Shown piece after piece: positions 1 through 7,333 of a stretch of DNA of 64,000 nucleotides. The stretch is from the NCBI RefSeq assembly GCF_048269545.1, contig NZ_JBLXIJ010000005.1, forward strand, positions 62,001 to 126,000, given 5' to 3'. Every line of letters starts with the position of its first letter. Positions within the stretch are counted from its first letter, which is position 1. The stretch is from Halpernia sp048269545 (GTDB lineage Bacteria > Bacteroidota > Bacteroidia > Flavobacteriales > Weeksellaceae). The notes beneath the pieces are model-generated. The model made no database searches, was not told the DNA's origin, and worked only from the letters and a program-made list of their open reading frames with translations. The translations under genes and the position numbers were made by a program.

Positions 1-2
1 AT

Positions 3-785
3 TTGGAAGTTTCCGTAATTGATGAAATGCCAATTGGTAGAAAGGAAATTATCACGGCGCATCGGAGAGAAAAAGACCGTGCTTTCGTTTATAATTTTTG
101 TAAAGATGAAATTAAAAAAGGACGGCAAATTTATTTCGTTTATCCTTTAATCGAAGAATCTGAAACTTTGGATTATAAAAATTTAATGGAAGGTTTTGAA
201 CGAATTTCAGAATATTTTCCGAATCCAGATTTTAATACGACAATGCTTCACGGCAAAATGAAACCTGCAGAAAAAGATGCGGCAATGCAGTATTTCGCAG
301 TTGGAAATGCCAATTTAATGGTTGCAACAACGGTAATTGAAGTTGGCGTAAATGTTCCAAACGCATCTGTAATGGTGATTGAAAGTGCGGAAAGATTTGG
401 TTTGTCGCAATTGCATCAACTTCGAGGAAGAGTTGGTCGCGGCGCGGAACAGAGTTATTGTATTTTAATGACTACCGATAAACTTACAAACGAAAGCCGA
501 AAACGCATCAAAACGATGTGTGAAACCAATGACGGTTTTAAAATTTCTGAAGTCGATATGGAACTTCGCGGCCCGGGAGATATTCTCGGAACTCAGCAAA
601 GTGGTGTGGTGGATTTTAAGAAATTAGATTTAATTAATGACGGAAAAATCATAAAAGCATCCAAAGATATCGTCGAAAAAATATTAAAAAAAGACCCGCA
701 ACTTAACGAAGCGAGTCATATATCTTTGAAAAATTTTTATGTAAAACAATACAAAGCGAAAAATAAATGGGGGAAAATCTCCTGA
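3..785 (+). CDS. recG: ATP-dependent DNA helicase RecG, C-terminal part (partial)
   Basis: RecG unwinds and reverses stalled replication forks and branched recombination intermediates. Only the last ~260 residues are present; the frame is open at the left edge, so the wedge domain and the Walker A half lie outside the window. The visible part is the second RecA-like helicase domain, with VATTVIEVGVNVPNA, the QLRGRVGRG motif VI containing the arginine finger, and the RecG-type ELRGPGDILGTQQSG signature followed by the short C-terminal tail. The first visible TTG is an internal leucine, not a start. The stop lies one base from the stop of the convergent anti-sigma gene. The family assignment is firm. 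Confidence 0.95.
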   Translation: MEVSVIDEMPIGRKEIITAHRREKDRAFVYNFCKDEIKKGRQIYFVYPLIEESETLDYKNLMEGFERISEYFPNPDFNTTMLHGKMKPAEKDAAMQYFAVGNANLMVATTVIEVGVNVPNASVMVIESAERFGLSQLHQLRGRVGRGAEQSYCILMTTDKLTNESRKRIKTMCETNDGFKISEVDMELRGPGDILGTQQSGVVDFKKLDLINDGKIIKASKDIVEKILKKDPQLNEASHISLKNFYVKQYKAKNKWGKIS

Positions 786-786
786 T

Positions 787-1584
787 TTAGGTTGTTCCCA
801 TCACCATCATATTTTCCATCGTTGGAGTCGGACTTCCGCCCGCTTTTTCTAAAGTTATTGCAAATGCTTGAGCCTTATCAATCACCGCCATAGATTGTAT
901 TGAATCTGGTTTGCTTCCGTCAAACATTCCCGCACTCACTGGTTTTCCATCCACAATTGCCCAAAGTTGATATTGTTTTCCTTGTGGTGCAGCTGGTAAA
1001 TTATTAACTTTTAGATACACTTTTTTAGAGGAATCCCAATAAACATTTGCAAGCATTCCTGGATGCGCTGCAACACCGTTTAATTTAATATTCTTGGAAT
1101 TCAAAATCATAGTATTTTGACTTTGAAGTTCAGAAACTTGAGTGCTTAAAATAGTATTATTAGTCGCCAATTGCGATATTTCTTTACTTTGTTTTTGACT
1201 ATTAAAGAAATTATAACCTAAACTTAAAAGTAAAAGTAATGATGCAGCGATTAATGCAAATTTAGAAAAGTTGCTATTTTCTGATTTTTTGTTTAAAGGA
1301 ATAATTGGTGCAGAAACGGATTTCGTTTCAGTTAAATTATTTGTATTTTCTGTTGATTTTGCAAAATCTAATTTCGCAAAAATCTGTGATTTTAATTCTG
1401 AAGGTGGTTCAATTGCTTCTGCATCTGCTAAAAGTTCAAATGTTTTCTGAGCTTCTAAAACAGCGTTTCGAACTTCCACATTATTTTTCATCACACATTC
1501 CAAAATAGAGGCATCTTCCTGCGGAAGCACTCCTAATGCGTATTCTTCAATAATACCGGTTGATATGTAAGTTTTTATGTCCAC
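787..1584 (-). CDS. Anti-sigma factor, RskA (anti-sigma-K) family
   Basis: A single-pass inner-membrane anti-sigma factor predicted to hold the ECF sigma factor encoded just upstream. Residues 1-75 form a cytoplasmic sigma-binding region; no HxxxCxxC zinc motif is visible. Residues ~108-127 are a transmembrane helix, ~130-165 look like a coiled coil, and 170-265 are the periplasmic RskA domain with the typical LPAAPQGKQYQLWAI and ITLEKAGGSPTPT segments. The tail is methionine-rich (M256, M259, M260, M262). The start lies 4 bases after the sigma stop, so the two are co-transcribed. In mycobacteria RskA is cleaved by regulated proteolysis to free SigK; the same here is inference. Confidence 0.9.
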   Translation of the reverse strand: MDIKTYISTGIIEEYALGVLPQEDASILECVMKNNVEVRNAVLEAQKTFELLADAEAIEPPSELKSQIFAKLDFAKSTENTNNLTETKSVSAPIIPLNKKSENSNFSKFALIAASLLLLLSLGYNFFNSQKQSKEISQLATNNTILSTQVSELQSQNTMILNSKNIKLNGVAAHPGMLANVYWDSSKKVYLKVNNLPAAPQGKQYQLWAIVDGKPVSAGMFDGSKPDSIQSMAVIDKAQAFAITLEKAGGSPTPTMENMMVMGTT

Positions 1585-1588
1585 TTCT

Positions 1589-2149
1589 TTATAAACTGTT
1601 TTTAAAACCTTTCAATAAATCTCGCAGTTCTTTAATTGCAGCTCTACTTCGTGTTTTTACTGTTCCCAAAGGAATACCTAATTCTTCAGAAATTTCTTCT
1701 TGTGTAAAACCACCGAAATAGGCTTTATTTATTATCACTTTATAATCTTCTCGAAGTCCATTTACAATATTTTGCACTTCGTTAAATTCGTGTTTCTGCT
1801 CTGTTGAAAGTGTTGTACTGTCATTTACGAAGTCGGGAATACTTTGGTTTTTTAAATCGTTTCTAAAAGATTTAGATTTTAATCTATCTATTGCAGAATT
1901 TCTAGCAATATTAAGCATCCACGTGTAAAGACTGCCTTTGTTTTCATCAAAAGAATTTATAGAATTCCAGATTTTTACAAATACATCATGTAAAACTTCA
2001 TTGCTTTCTTCTTTATAAGTAATTACTTTAATAATAATTCCATAAAGTGCTCCAGAATAATTTTCATATAAATAGTTAAAGCCACTTTGGTCTCTACTTT
2101 TCAGCAAAGACACTAATTCTTCAGTTGTGAGCTTTAATTTTTTTGACAT
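1589..2149 (-). CDS. ECF-family RNA polymerase sigma factor (SigK-like)
   Basis: A 186-residue extracytoplasmic-function sigma-70 factor. Region 2 lies at ~22-92 (YENYSGALYGII ... EVLHDVFVKIW ... NIARNSAIDRLKSK). Region 4 with its helix-turn-helix lies at ~130-180 (AYFGGFTQEEISEELGIPLG followed by TVKTRSRAAIKELRDLL). It is the first gene of a leftward pair with the RskA-type anti-sigma gene and is divergent from msrB. Its probable targets are msrB and the fasciclin gene, which share an ECF-like promoter (see the promoter entries). No copy of that motif is visible upstream of this gene itself, so autoregulation is not supported by the sequence. Confidence 0.93.
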   Translation of the reverse strand: MSKKLKLTTEELVSLLKSRDQSGFNYLYENYSGALYGIIIKVITYKEESNEVLHDVFVKIWNSINSFDENKGSLYTWMLNIARNSAIDRLKSKSFRNDLKNQSIPDFVNDSTTLSTEQKHEFNEVQNIVNGLREDYKVIINKAYFGGFTQEEISEELGIPLGTVKTRSRAAIKELRDLLKGFKNSL

Positions 2150-2162
2150 AATAATAACGGTT

Positions 2163-2170
2163 CAAATATA
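2163..2170 (-). promoter_or_regulatory. Possible -7 element of the sigma/anti-sigma operon
   Basis: Read leftward, TATATTTG matches the Bacteroidota housekeeping -7 consensus TAnnTTTG and lies 13 bases before the sigma-factor ATG. No convincing -33 TTTG is present, so the call is tentative and the leader would be very short. Confidence 0.35.
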
Positions 2171-2190
2171 ATTCATTTTTTTAGAAATAA

Positions 2191-2215
2191 AATCTATTTA
2201 TTCATTTTTTCCGTA
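2191..2215 (+). promoter_or_regulatory. Putative ECF sigma promoter of msrB
   Basis: AATCTA (2191-2196), 15 bases, then CGTA (2212-2215, within CGTAAAT). The same two boxes at exactly the same spacing stand before the fasciclin gene at 2782-2806. CGTA is a common -10 core of ECF promoters. The msrB ATG follows 24 bases later. Assignment to the neighbouring ECF sigma factor is inference from position and from the duplication of the motif. Confidence 0.55.
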
Positions 2216-2239
2216 AATAACATTAAAATTTAACAAATA

Positions 2240-2782
2240 ATGAAATCAATAATTATAAAAACTTCCACTCTTATTTTTATGGCAGTTCTCACAACACATA
2301 CTTTTTCCGCACAAAGAATTCAGGAAGTGAATGGAAAAAAAATTATAAATCCTTTTTATTCTAGAACTGATACTTCAATCTTAAAAGTAAGCGATTTACA
2401 ATGGAAAAAAGTTTTAAATAAAAATTTATTTGCTACGGCAAGAAAAAATAATACAGAAATGGCTTTTACCGGAAAATATAATGATTTTGAGGGTATTGGA
2501 ACTTATTATTGCGCTGTTTGCGGAAATGCTTTATTTAAATCTGATGCAAAATTTTCTTCTACTTGCGGATGGCCGAGCTTTTTTGAAACAATTCGTCCAA
2601 AATCTGTTGTTTATAAAAAAGATTATTCTTTAAATATGGTTAGAACAGAAGTGAGATGCGGTAGATGTGATGCGCATTTAGGACATTTATTTGATGATGG
2701 ACCTACCGCAAATAAAAAAAGGTATTGTATGAATTCTATTTCTCTAGAATTTGTACCAGATAAAAAAATGGCAAATAAATAA
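2240..2782 (+). CDS. msrB: Peptide-methionine (R)-S-oxide reductase MsrB, exported
   Basis: Reduces methionine-R-sulfoxide in proteins. Residues 1-24 are a signal peptide ending TFSA, so the enzyme acts in the periplasm. The SelR domain spans ~55-175. It has the structural zinc cysteines C91/C94 (CAVC) and C140/C143 (CGRC), the CGWPSFF segment with a possible resolving cysteine C109, HLGHLFDDGP, and the catalytic C163 in RYCMNS. Length is normal for an MsrB plus leader. It is divergent from the SigK/RskA pair and carries the same putative ECF promoter as the following fasciclin gene, which suggests an envelope oxidative-stress regulon. Confidence 0.95.
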   Translation: MKSIIIKTSTLIFMAVLTTHTFSAQRIQEVNGKKIINPFYSRTDTSILKVSDLQWKKVLNKNLFATARKNNTEMAFTGKYNDFEGIGTYYCAVCGNALFKSDAKFSSTCGWPSFFETIRPKSVVYKKDYSLNMVRTEVRCGRCDAHLGHLFDDGPTANKKRYCMNSISLEFVPDKKMANK

Positions 2783-2806
2783 ATCTAAAAAAAAATTAGC
2801 CTCGTA
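2782..2806 (+). promoter_or_regulatory. Putative ECF sigma promoter of the fasciclin gene
   Basis: AATCTA (2782-2787), 15 bases, then CGTA (2803-2806, within CGTAAAT). It matches the msrB upstream box (2191-2215) in both half-sites and in spacing, while the spacer differs. The ATG is 54 bases further on. The first half-site begins at the last base of the msrB stop codon. Confidence 0.55.
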
Positions 2807-2860
2807 AATTATAGCAACACAAATTCAATATATATTATTTAATTTAAAAAATAAACTTTT

Positions 2861-3436
2861 ATGAACTATTCAAAAATCACAACCGCAGCTTTGGCTTTAA
2901 CATTGACATTCGGTTTAGGAAATCAACTTTCTGCACAGAAAATGATGCAAAAAGAAAAAACAGTTATGGTGGGTGGTGCAGCAATGTATCCTTCAAAAAA
3001 CATCGTAGAAAATGCAGTAAATTCTAAAGATCACACTACTTTGGTTGCAGCGGTAAAAGCAGCAGGTTTAGTAGAAACTTTACAAAGTAAAGGACCATTC
3101 ACGGTTTTTGCACCAACAAATGAAGCATTTGCGAAATTACCAGCAGGAACTGTAGAAACAGTTTTGAAACCAGAAAATAAAGCAATGCTTACTTCTATTT
3201 TAACTTATCACGTAGTTCCAGGAAGAATTTCTTCTAAAGAATTAGCAGCTTGGATTAAAAAAGGAAATGGTAAATACATGGCAAAAACAGTACAAGGAGA
3301 AGACTTAACATTTTGGATGAAAGGGAAAAATATCTATGTTTCTGATATGAAAGGAAACAAAGCAAAAGTTACCATCGCAGATGTTAACCAATCTAATGGT
3401 GTAATACATGTTATTGATACAGTATTAATGCCCTAG
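2861..3436 (+). CDS. Exported fasciclin (FAS1) domain protein
   Basis: A secreted or periplasmic single-FAS1 protein, a fold used in adhesion and envelope functions. The signal peptide is ~1-25 (cleavage near LSA|Q). The mature N-terminus is methionine-rich (M28, M29, M36, M42). The FAS1 domain runs from ~46 to 191 with the H1 box PFTVFAPTNEAFAKLPAG, the central YH at 116-117 and the H2 box NGVIHVIDTVLMP. It lies downstream of msrB with its own copy of the ECF-like promoter and ends at a strong terminator. In Mycobacterium the SigK regulon includes FAS1 proteins (MPT70/MPT83), so the pairing is meaningful. Its biochemical role is unknown. Confidence 0.92.
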   Translation: MNYSKITTAALALTLTFGLGNQLSAQKMMQKEKTVMVGGAAMYPSKNIVENAVNSKDHTTLVAAVKAAGLVETLQSKGPFTVFAPTNEAFAKLPAGTVETVLKPENKAMLTSILTYHVVPGRISSKELAAWIKKGNGKYMAKTVQGEDLTFWMKGKNIYVSDMKGNKAKVTIADVNQSNGVIHVIDTVLMP

Positions 3437-3466
3437 TTTTCATAGTTTTTTAATGTTATGTGAAGG

Positions 3467-3500
3467 TGCCGCACTCAGAAAAGAGTGCGGCATTTTTTTA
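3467..3500 (+). terminator. Rho-independent terminator after the fasciclin gene
   Basis: A perfect 9-bp GC-rich stem, GCCGCACTC/GAGTGCGGC, with a 6-base loop (3477-3482), extended by one T-A pair and followed by a run of seven T. It has a T-tract only in the rightward direction, so it ends the msrB/fasciclin unit. Confidence 0.93.
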
Positions 3501-3540
3501 AATTTAGAAATTAACTTACTTACATAGAAAATATTTACCT

Positions 3541-4317
3541 TTATTTCCTTTTCACTAAAGGGTGATTTAATTCGCCCACTTCATTTCTTATCACTTCAAA
3601 ATCAGAAAGATTTTCAAATAATTTAGATAAAGTTGCATAATTATAAGTTCGAGCATCAAAACTGGGATCTATTTTTCGAATATTTGCGCCCACTTTAGAA
3701 ATATATGCAATGTCATTTTCATCAGTTGAAATTTCAAAAGCTTTAGAAATAGTTTCTTTGTCGCTTTCGGATAAAAAATCAGCTGGTTTCGCTACATTTT
3801 TTACCGTATTTTCCGGTTTCTCTTTTGCTATTTTGGGCTTTTCAGTTTTGGGCGGATTTGCTTTTCTGTCTAATATTTTCGGTGAAATATTTTCAGTATA
3901 AGTAAAAATATCGCACGATTTTACAAATGCTTCCGGCGTTTTCTTTTCGCCAATTCCCATTACAAATAAACCTTCTTCACGGATTCTTTTTGCTAAACCT
4001 GTATAATCACTATCACTGGAAACGATGCAAAATCCTTCCACACTTTTACTGTGTAAAATATCCATTGCATCAATTATTAAAGCGCCATCTGTGGAATTTT
4101 TTCCTTTAGTGTAAGAAAATTTTTGAATCGGATTTATAGAATGCTGATTGATTAAATCTTTCCAAGAATTCATTAAAGGTGAAGTCCAATCGCCATAAAT
4201 TCTTCTAATTGTGGCTTTTCCATATTTTGAAACTTCCTCAATTGTTTCTTTCAAAAGTTTTGCTTGTGCGTTATCTCCGTCAATTAAGATGGCAATATTA
4301 AATTTTTTTTCACTCAT
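3541..4317 (-). CDS. NYN-domain ribonuclease-like protein with C-terminal LOTUS (OST-HTH) domain
   Basis: A 258-residue cytoplasmic protein of the NYN/LabA-like PIN-fold family, predicted to be an RNA-binding or RNA-cleaving protein. The NYN domain spans ~5-145 with acidic residues in AILIDGDN (D13, D15), STDGALIIDAMD and VSSDSDYTGLAKRIREEG. A lysine/proline-rich linker covers ~150-172. A LOTUS/OST-HTH domain covers ~178-255 (AYISKVGANIRKIDPSFDAR followed by TYNYATLSKLFENL). This domain pairing is shared with eukaryotic RNA-control proteins such as MARF1. The gene stands alone between convergent and co-directional neighbours. Substrate is unknown. Confidence 0.85.
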   Translation of the reverse strand: MSEKKFNIAILIDGDNAQAKLLKETIEEVSKYGKATIRRIYGDWTSPLMNSWKDLINQHSINPIQKFSYTKGKNSTDGALIIDAMDILHSKSVEGFCIVSSDSDYTGLAKRIREEGLFVMGIGEKKTPEAFVKSCDIFTYTENISPKILDRKANPPKTEKPKIAKEKPENTVKNVAKPADFLSESDKETISKAFEISTDENDIAYISKVGANIRKIDPSFDARTYNYATLSKLFENLSDFEVIRNEVGELNHPLVKRK

Positions 4318-4400
4318 TTTAAATGGGATTTTTATTTCCGAAATTATCCACTTTTTTCCGAGTAATAAAAGTACGATTTTTACTGCGATTTAATTTAAAA

Positions 4401-5069
4401 CTATTTTTCTTCAAATAATTTAAACTTTAAAATTTCATTTTGACCAGGAGTTTCGACGAGAATCCAGTAGTAATTTTTTTCTTTAGAAATAAGTTCATAA
4501 TTATATTTATCTCCTTTTCTACTGAAGTTTTTTCTGCCATTATTAGTACTTTCAATAAACTCTAAAACAAATTTAGTTTTATCAATCCAATTCATTAATA
4601 ATTTTGAAGTTGTTCCATCTGCAAAAGTTTCCTTCCAATATTTTTTACCAATTTCCACTTGGGTTTCTGCACCTTCATATTCAAAATAATGGAAGTTTTT
4701 GGTATTTTTAAATTGTGAAATTTCAGAAGCGGAAATTGTAATTTCTGGTTTTGATTTTAATATTTCCCAATTATCATCTTTTGGCGGATCTTTTTGGTAT
4801 AAATAGGCTCTAAAAGCTTCGCATCTTTTTTGAAACCTAAAATACAAATTATCTATTTTGCTTTCTCGTTCTTGCTCAGAAAACTGATTTAGATAATTAA
4901 AAATAAATTTATCATTTAAATTTTGAATTCTTATCGAGTCACTTAAATCTGGATCTCTTTGAAATTCCACACACATTTCATCAATCATTTCGTCGGTTTT
5001 ATCCAAAGAATTCTGAGCATGAAAAAAATTAAAAGAAATAAAACTTAAAATTAAAAATAGATATTTCAT
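4401..5069 (-). CDS. Exported protein of unknown function
   Basis: 222 residues with a clear signal peptide (~1-18, ending FHA). The mature part is hydrophilic and charged, with no motif I recognise. A C-terminal region (~120-220, around KNFHYFEYEGAETQVEIGKK) looks like a beta-rich domain. It is the last gene of a leftward group (dapA, GNAT, exported protein, this gene) with gaps of 15, 2 and 15 bases, so it is probably co-transcribed. Function cannot be inferred. Confidence 0.7.
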   Translation of the reverse strand: MKYLFLILSFISFNFFHAQNSLDKTDEMIDEMCVEFQRDPDLSDSIRIQNLNDKFIFNYLNQFSEQERESKIDNLYFRFQKRCEAFRAYLYQKDPPKDDNWEILKSKPEITISASEISQFKNTKNFHYFEYEGAETQVEIGKKYWKETFADGTTSKLLMNWIDKTKFVLEFIESTNNGRKNFSRKGDKYNYELISKEKNYYWILVETPGQNEILKFKLFEEK

Positions 5070-5084
5070 AGAAAAATTTTAGAT

Positions 5085-5774
5085 TTAATTTTTTGGTTTT
5101 GTCATTGGTGGAGGAGGTGAAGTAAACTTTGATTCTTTTTCCTCGGTTTCTACAAAACCATTTAAAAGCTCCATAAAACCGGGTAAAAATTCTTCAAATC
5201 TTTTTTCAGAACTATAGCAAACCAATTGTGTAACGCCTTTATCACTGATGAAATAATAACCCACAAATTCCATATCTAAATTATCAACATTCGCTTTATA
5301 ACGAACATAAAGGATTTTTTTTCCGTTGACTGTTCTTATATCAGATTCTATAAATCTGTAAAAAGCCGCAACTTTAGATAAAGAATTTAATATGATATCT
5401 TTATAAATTGTATAATTTGCAATATCACTTTTATTCGCACTAGAAAGCGCATATCCATTTCCATCTTTTTGGATAAAAGTATATTCTAAAGCAGTTTCTG
5501 TAGCATTCTTAAAAGACCATTTTGAAGGATTTATATAAACACCCACATTTAATCTTTTGCTTTTTACCAGAAAAGTAGCAGATTTATTTTTGTTAAAAAC
5601 ATCAGGATTTTCATTTAAAGTTTTTAAAGCTTTTTCATCAGATTCATTTACGAATTTCCAGGTTTTGTCGGCCAATAAAACCACTTCTTGACCGTCATCT
5701 GTGATGGCTTTTATATTTTGAGAAAAGTAAAAACTGCTTATTGAAACAGCTAATAATAGTAAATTTTTTTTCAT
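5085..5774 (-). CDS. Exported protein of unknown function with a proline-rich tail
   Basis: 229 residues, signal peptide ~1-18 (ending YFS). The mature N-terminus IKAITDDGQEVVLLADKTWKF resembles a short segment found at the start of many Bacteroidota envelope proteins. The middle (~60-205) may be a folded ligand-binding-like domain. The C-terminus is a short proline stretch (SPPPPMTKPKN). It starts 2 bases after the GNAT gene stop, so it is translationally linked. I do not recognise the family. Confidence 0.72.
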   Translation of the reverse strand: MKKNLLLLAVSISSFYFSQNIKAITDDGQEVVLLADKTWKFVNESDEKALKTLNENPDVFNKNKSATFLVKSKRLNVGVYINPSKWSFKNATETALEYTFIQKDGNGYALSSANKSDIANYTIYKDIILNSLSKVAAFYRFIESDIRTVNGKKILYVRYKANVDNLDMEFVGYYFISDKGVTQLVCYSSEKRFEEFLPGFMELLNGFVETEEKESKFTSPPPPMTKPKN

Positions 5775-5776
5775 TT

Positions 5777-6271
5777 TTAAATTTTAAATTCCATTAAATA
5801 ATCGTCCATTACAAAACCATTTCCAATATCAAAAATATCCTCTTTATAAGTTTCAAAACCTTGAGATTTATAAAATTCAATTGCAGGATTTTCTTTGTTG
5901 ACGTTTAAAATAATTCTTTTATCGCCTAAATTTAAAACTTCATTTGCAAGAAAATTTAAAGCAAATTTTCCAAAACCTTTTCCTTTGGTTTCTTTTAAAA
6001 GATAGATTCTGTGAAGTTTTGTAGTTTCATTTTCATAAGAATTTTCAAAACCCAAAATTCCGACTGTAGAATTTTCATCATTTAAAATTAAATAATAATG
6101 ATAATTTGGATTTTGAAACTGACTTTTAATTTCTTTTTCAGAATACATCAAATCCAACATATAATCAATCTGATCATTAGAAATTATTCCGGGATAATTT
6201 GCGCGCCAAGATTTTTCCGCTATTTCTCGGATTAGAGGAATGTCTTTTTCAGTGGCTTTTTTGATTTTCAT
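5777..6271 (-). CDS. GNAT-family N-acetyltransferase
   Basis: A 164-residue GNAT acetyltransferase that uses acetyl-CoA; the substrate is unknown. It has the N-terminal KKATEKDIPLIREIAEKSW strand/helix, the YLLKETKGKGFGKFALNFL motif A that holds the CoA pyrophosphate (Q/RxxGxG/A type, here ETKGKGFGK) and motif B NKENPAIEFYKSQGFE. The segment WRANYPGIIS is typical of a common bacterial GNAT subgroup. It lies between dapA (15-base gap) and an exported protein (2-base gap). Confidence 0.88.
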   Translation of the reverse strand: MKIKKATEKDIPLIREIAEKSWRANYPGIISNDQIDYMLDLMYSEKEIKSQFQNPNYHYYLILNDENSTVGILGFENSYENETTKLHRIYLLKETKGKGFGKFALNFLANEVLNLGDKRIILNVNKENPAIEFYKSQGFETYKEDIFDIGNGFVMDDYLMEFKI

Positions 6272-6286
6272 TTAAAGTAAAAATAA

Positions 6287-7162
6287 TTACGAAAATTTAA
6301 GCATTTCCGCTTTTATTTTCTCTTGCAAACCTTCCGATGCTTTTACTAAAGGCAATCTTAAATAATTTTTAATTAAACCTTTTTCTGCTAAAATCGTTTT
6401 TACGCCACACGGATTTCCTTCTGCAAAAATTAAACGCGTAATTTCTACCAAAGAATTGTGAATTTTATAAGCTTCATCTACTTTTTTATCTAAAGCCAAT
6501 TGAACCATTGTAGAAAATTCTTTCGGATAAGCTTGTCCAATAACTGAAATGACGCCGTTTCCACCGGCTAAAGTTACGGGAAGTGTAAATTCATCATCAC
6601 CAGAAACGAGATTAAAAGCAGAATTTTTTTGTCTTAAAATATCAAAATATTGTAAAATATTTGGTGCAGCTTCTTTTATCATTACTAAATTTGGGAAATC
6701 TTTTGCTAATCGAAGTGTTGTGGAAGCTTCTATATTTTGCCCAGTTCTTCCCGGAACATTATAAATAATAATATTTTTTCCGGTACTTGCAAGCATTTTA
6801 TAATGTTGGTAAATCCCTTCCTGATTGGGTTTGTTATAATATGGAGAAACAGAAAGTACGGCTTCAAACGCAGATAAATCTGTGTTTTCTATTTGGTGTT
6901 TTACATCCATTGTATTATTTCCACCAATTCCTAAAACCATCGGAAGTCGCTTGTTATTAATTTTAATAATATGTGAAATGACTGCGCTTTTTTCGTCAGT
7001 TGTTAAAGTTGCAGCTTCTCCAGTTGTTCCCAAAACCACTAAATAATTAGTTCCGTTTTCTATATTATAATTGATTAATTTAGTTAATGAATCAAAATCT
7101 ACAGATAAATCTTCGTTAAATGGTGTTATCAAAGCAACACCTACACCTTTTAAAATATTCAT
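6287..7162 (-). CDS. dapA: 4-hydroxy-tetrahydrodipicolinate synthase
   Basis: Condenses pyruvate with aspartate-semialdehyde in the first committed step of the diaminopimelate/lysine pathway. 291 residues, normal length. It has LGTTGEAATL (45-53, substrate-binding loop), Y134 in IIIYNVPGRTG and the Schiff-base lysine K163 in LVMIKEAAPN. It is the first gene of a leftward group of four. A good TAnnTTTG promoter lies just upstream. Assignment is secure. Confidence 0.96.
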   Translation of the reverse strand: MNILKGVGVALITPFNEDLSVDFDSLTKLINYNIENGTNYLVVLGTTGEAATLTTDEKSAVISHIIKINNKRLPMVLGIGGNNTMDVKHQIENTDLSAFEAVLSVSPYYNKPNQEGIYQHYKMLASTGKNIIIYNVPGRTGQNIEASTTLRLAKDFPNLVMIKEAAPNILQYFDILRQKNSAFNLVSGDDEFTLPVTLAGGNGVISVIGQAYPKEFSTMVQLALDKKVDEAYKIHNSLVEITRLIFAEGNPCGVKTILAEKGLIKNYLRLPLVKASEGLQEKIKAEMLKFS

Positions 7163-7181
7163 TTTATTTAAAAATTTTTCT

Positions 7182-7209
7182 CAAAATTAGTGTTTTTTTA
7201 TATTTCAAG
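7182..7209 (-). promoter_or_regulatory. dapA promoter
   Basis: Leftward -7 element TAATTTTG (7182-7189) with CTTG 16 bases upstream (7206-7209), a fair match to the Bacteroidota pair TTTG/TAnnTTTG. It lies 20 bases from the dapA ATG. Confidence 0.5.
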
Positions 7210-7304
7210 TTTGTTCTGAAATTTATTTTTTTAAATTAAATTTAGTAATAAAAATATTTTTTAAACCAAAGATTGAATTCCAAAGTTATTTGTCTAACTT
7301 ATTT

Positions 7305-7312
7305 TATATTTG
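7305..7312 (+). promoter_or_regulatory. -7 element before the 5'-nucleotidase gene pair
   Basis: TATATTTG matches TAnnTTTG. It overlaps an in-frame TTG (7310-7312), which rules that codon out as the start and supports ATG 7334. No well-spaced -33 is seen. Confidence 0.45.
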
Positions 7313-7333
7313 CTTCTTAATTCATTTCACGCT

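Noticed and set aside
1305..1508. Rightward open frame inside the anti-sigma gene
   Set aside because: The leftward RskA frame has clear domain structure; this is its antisense shadow.
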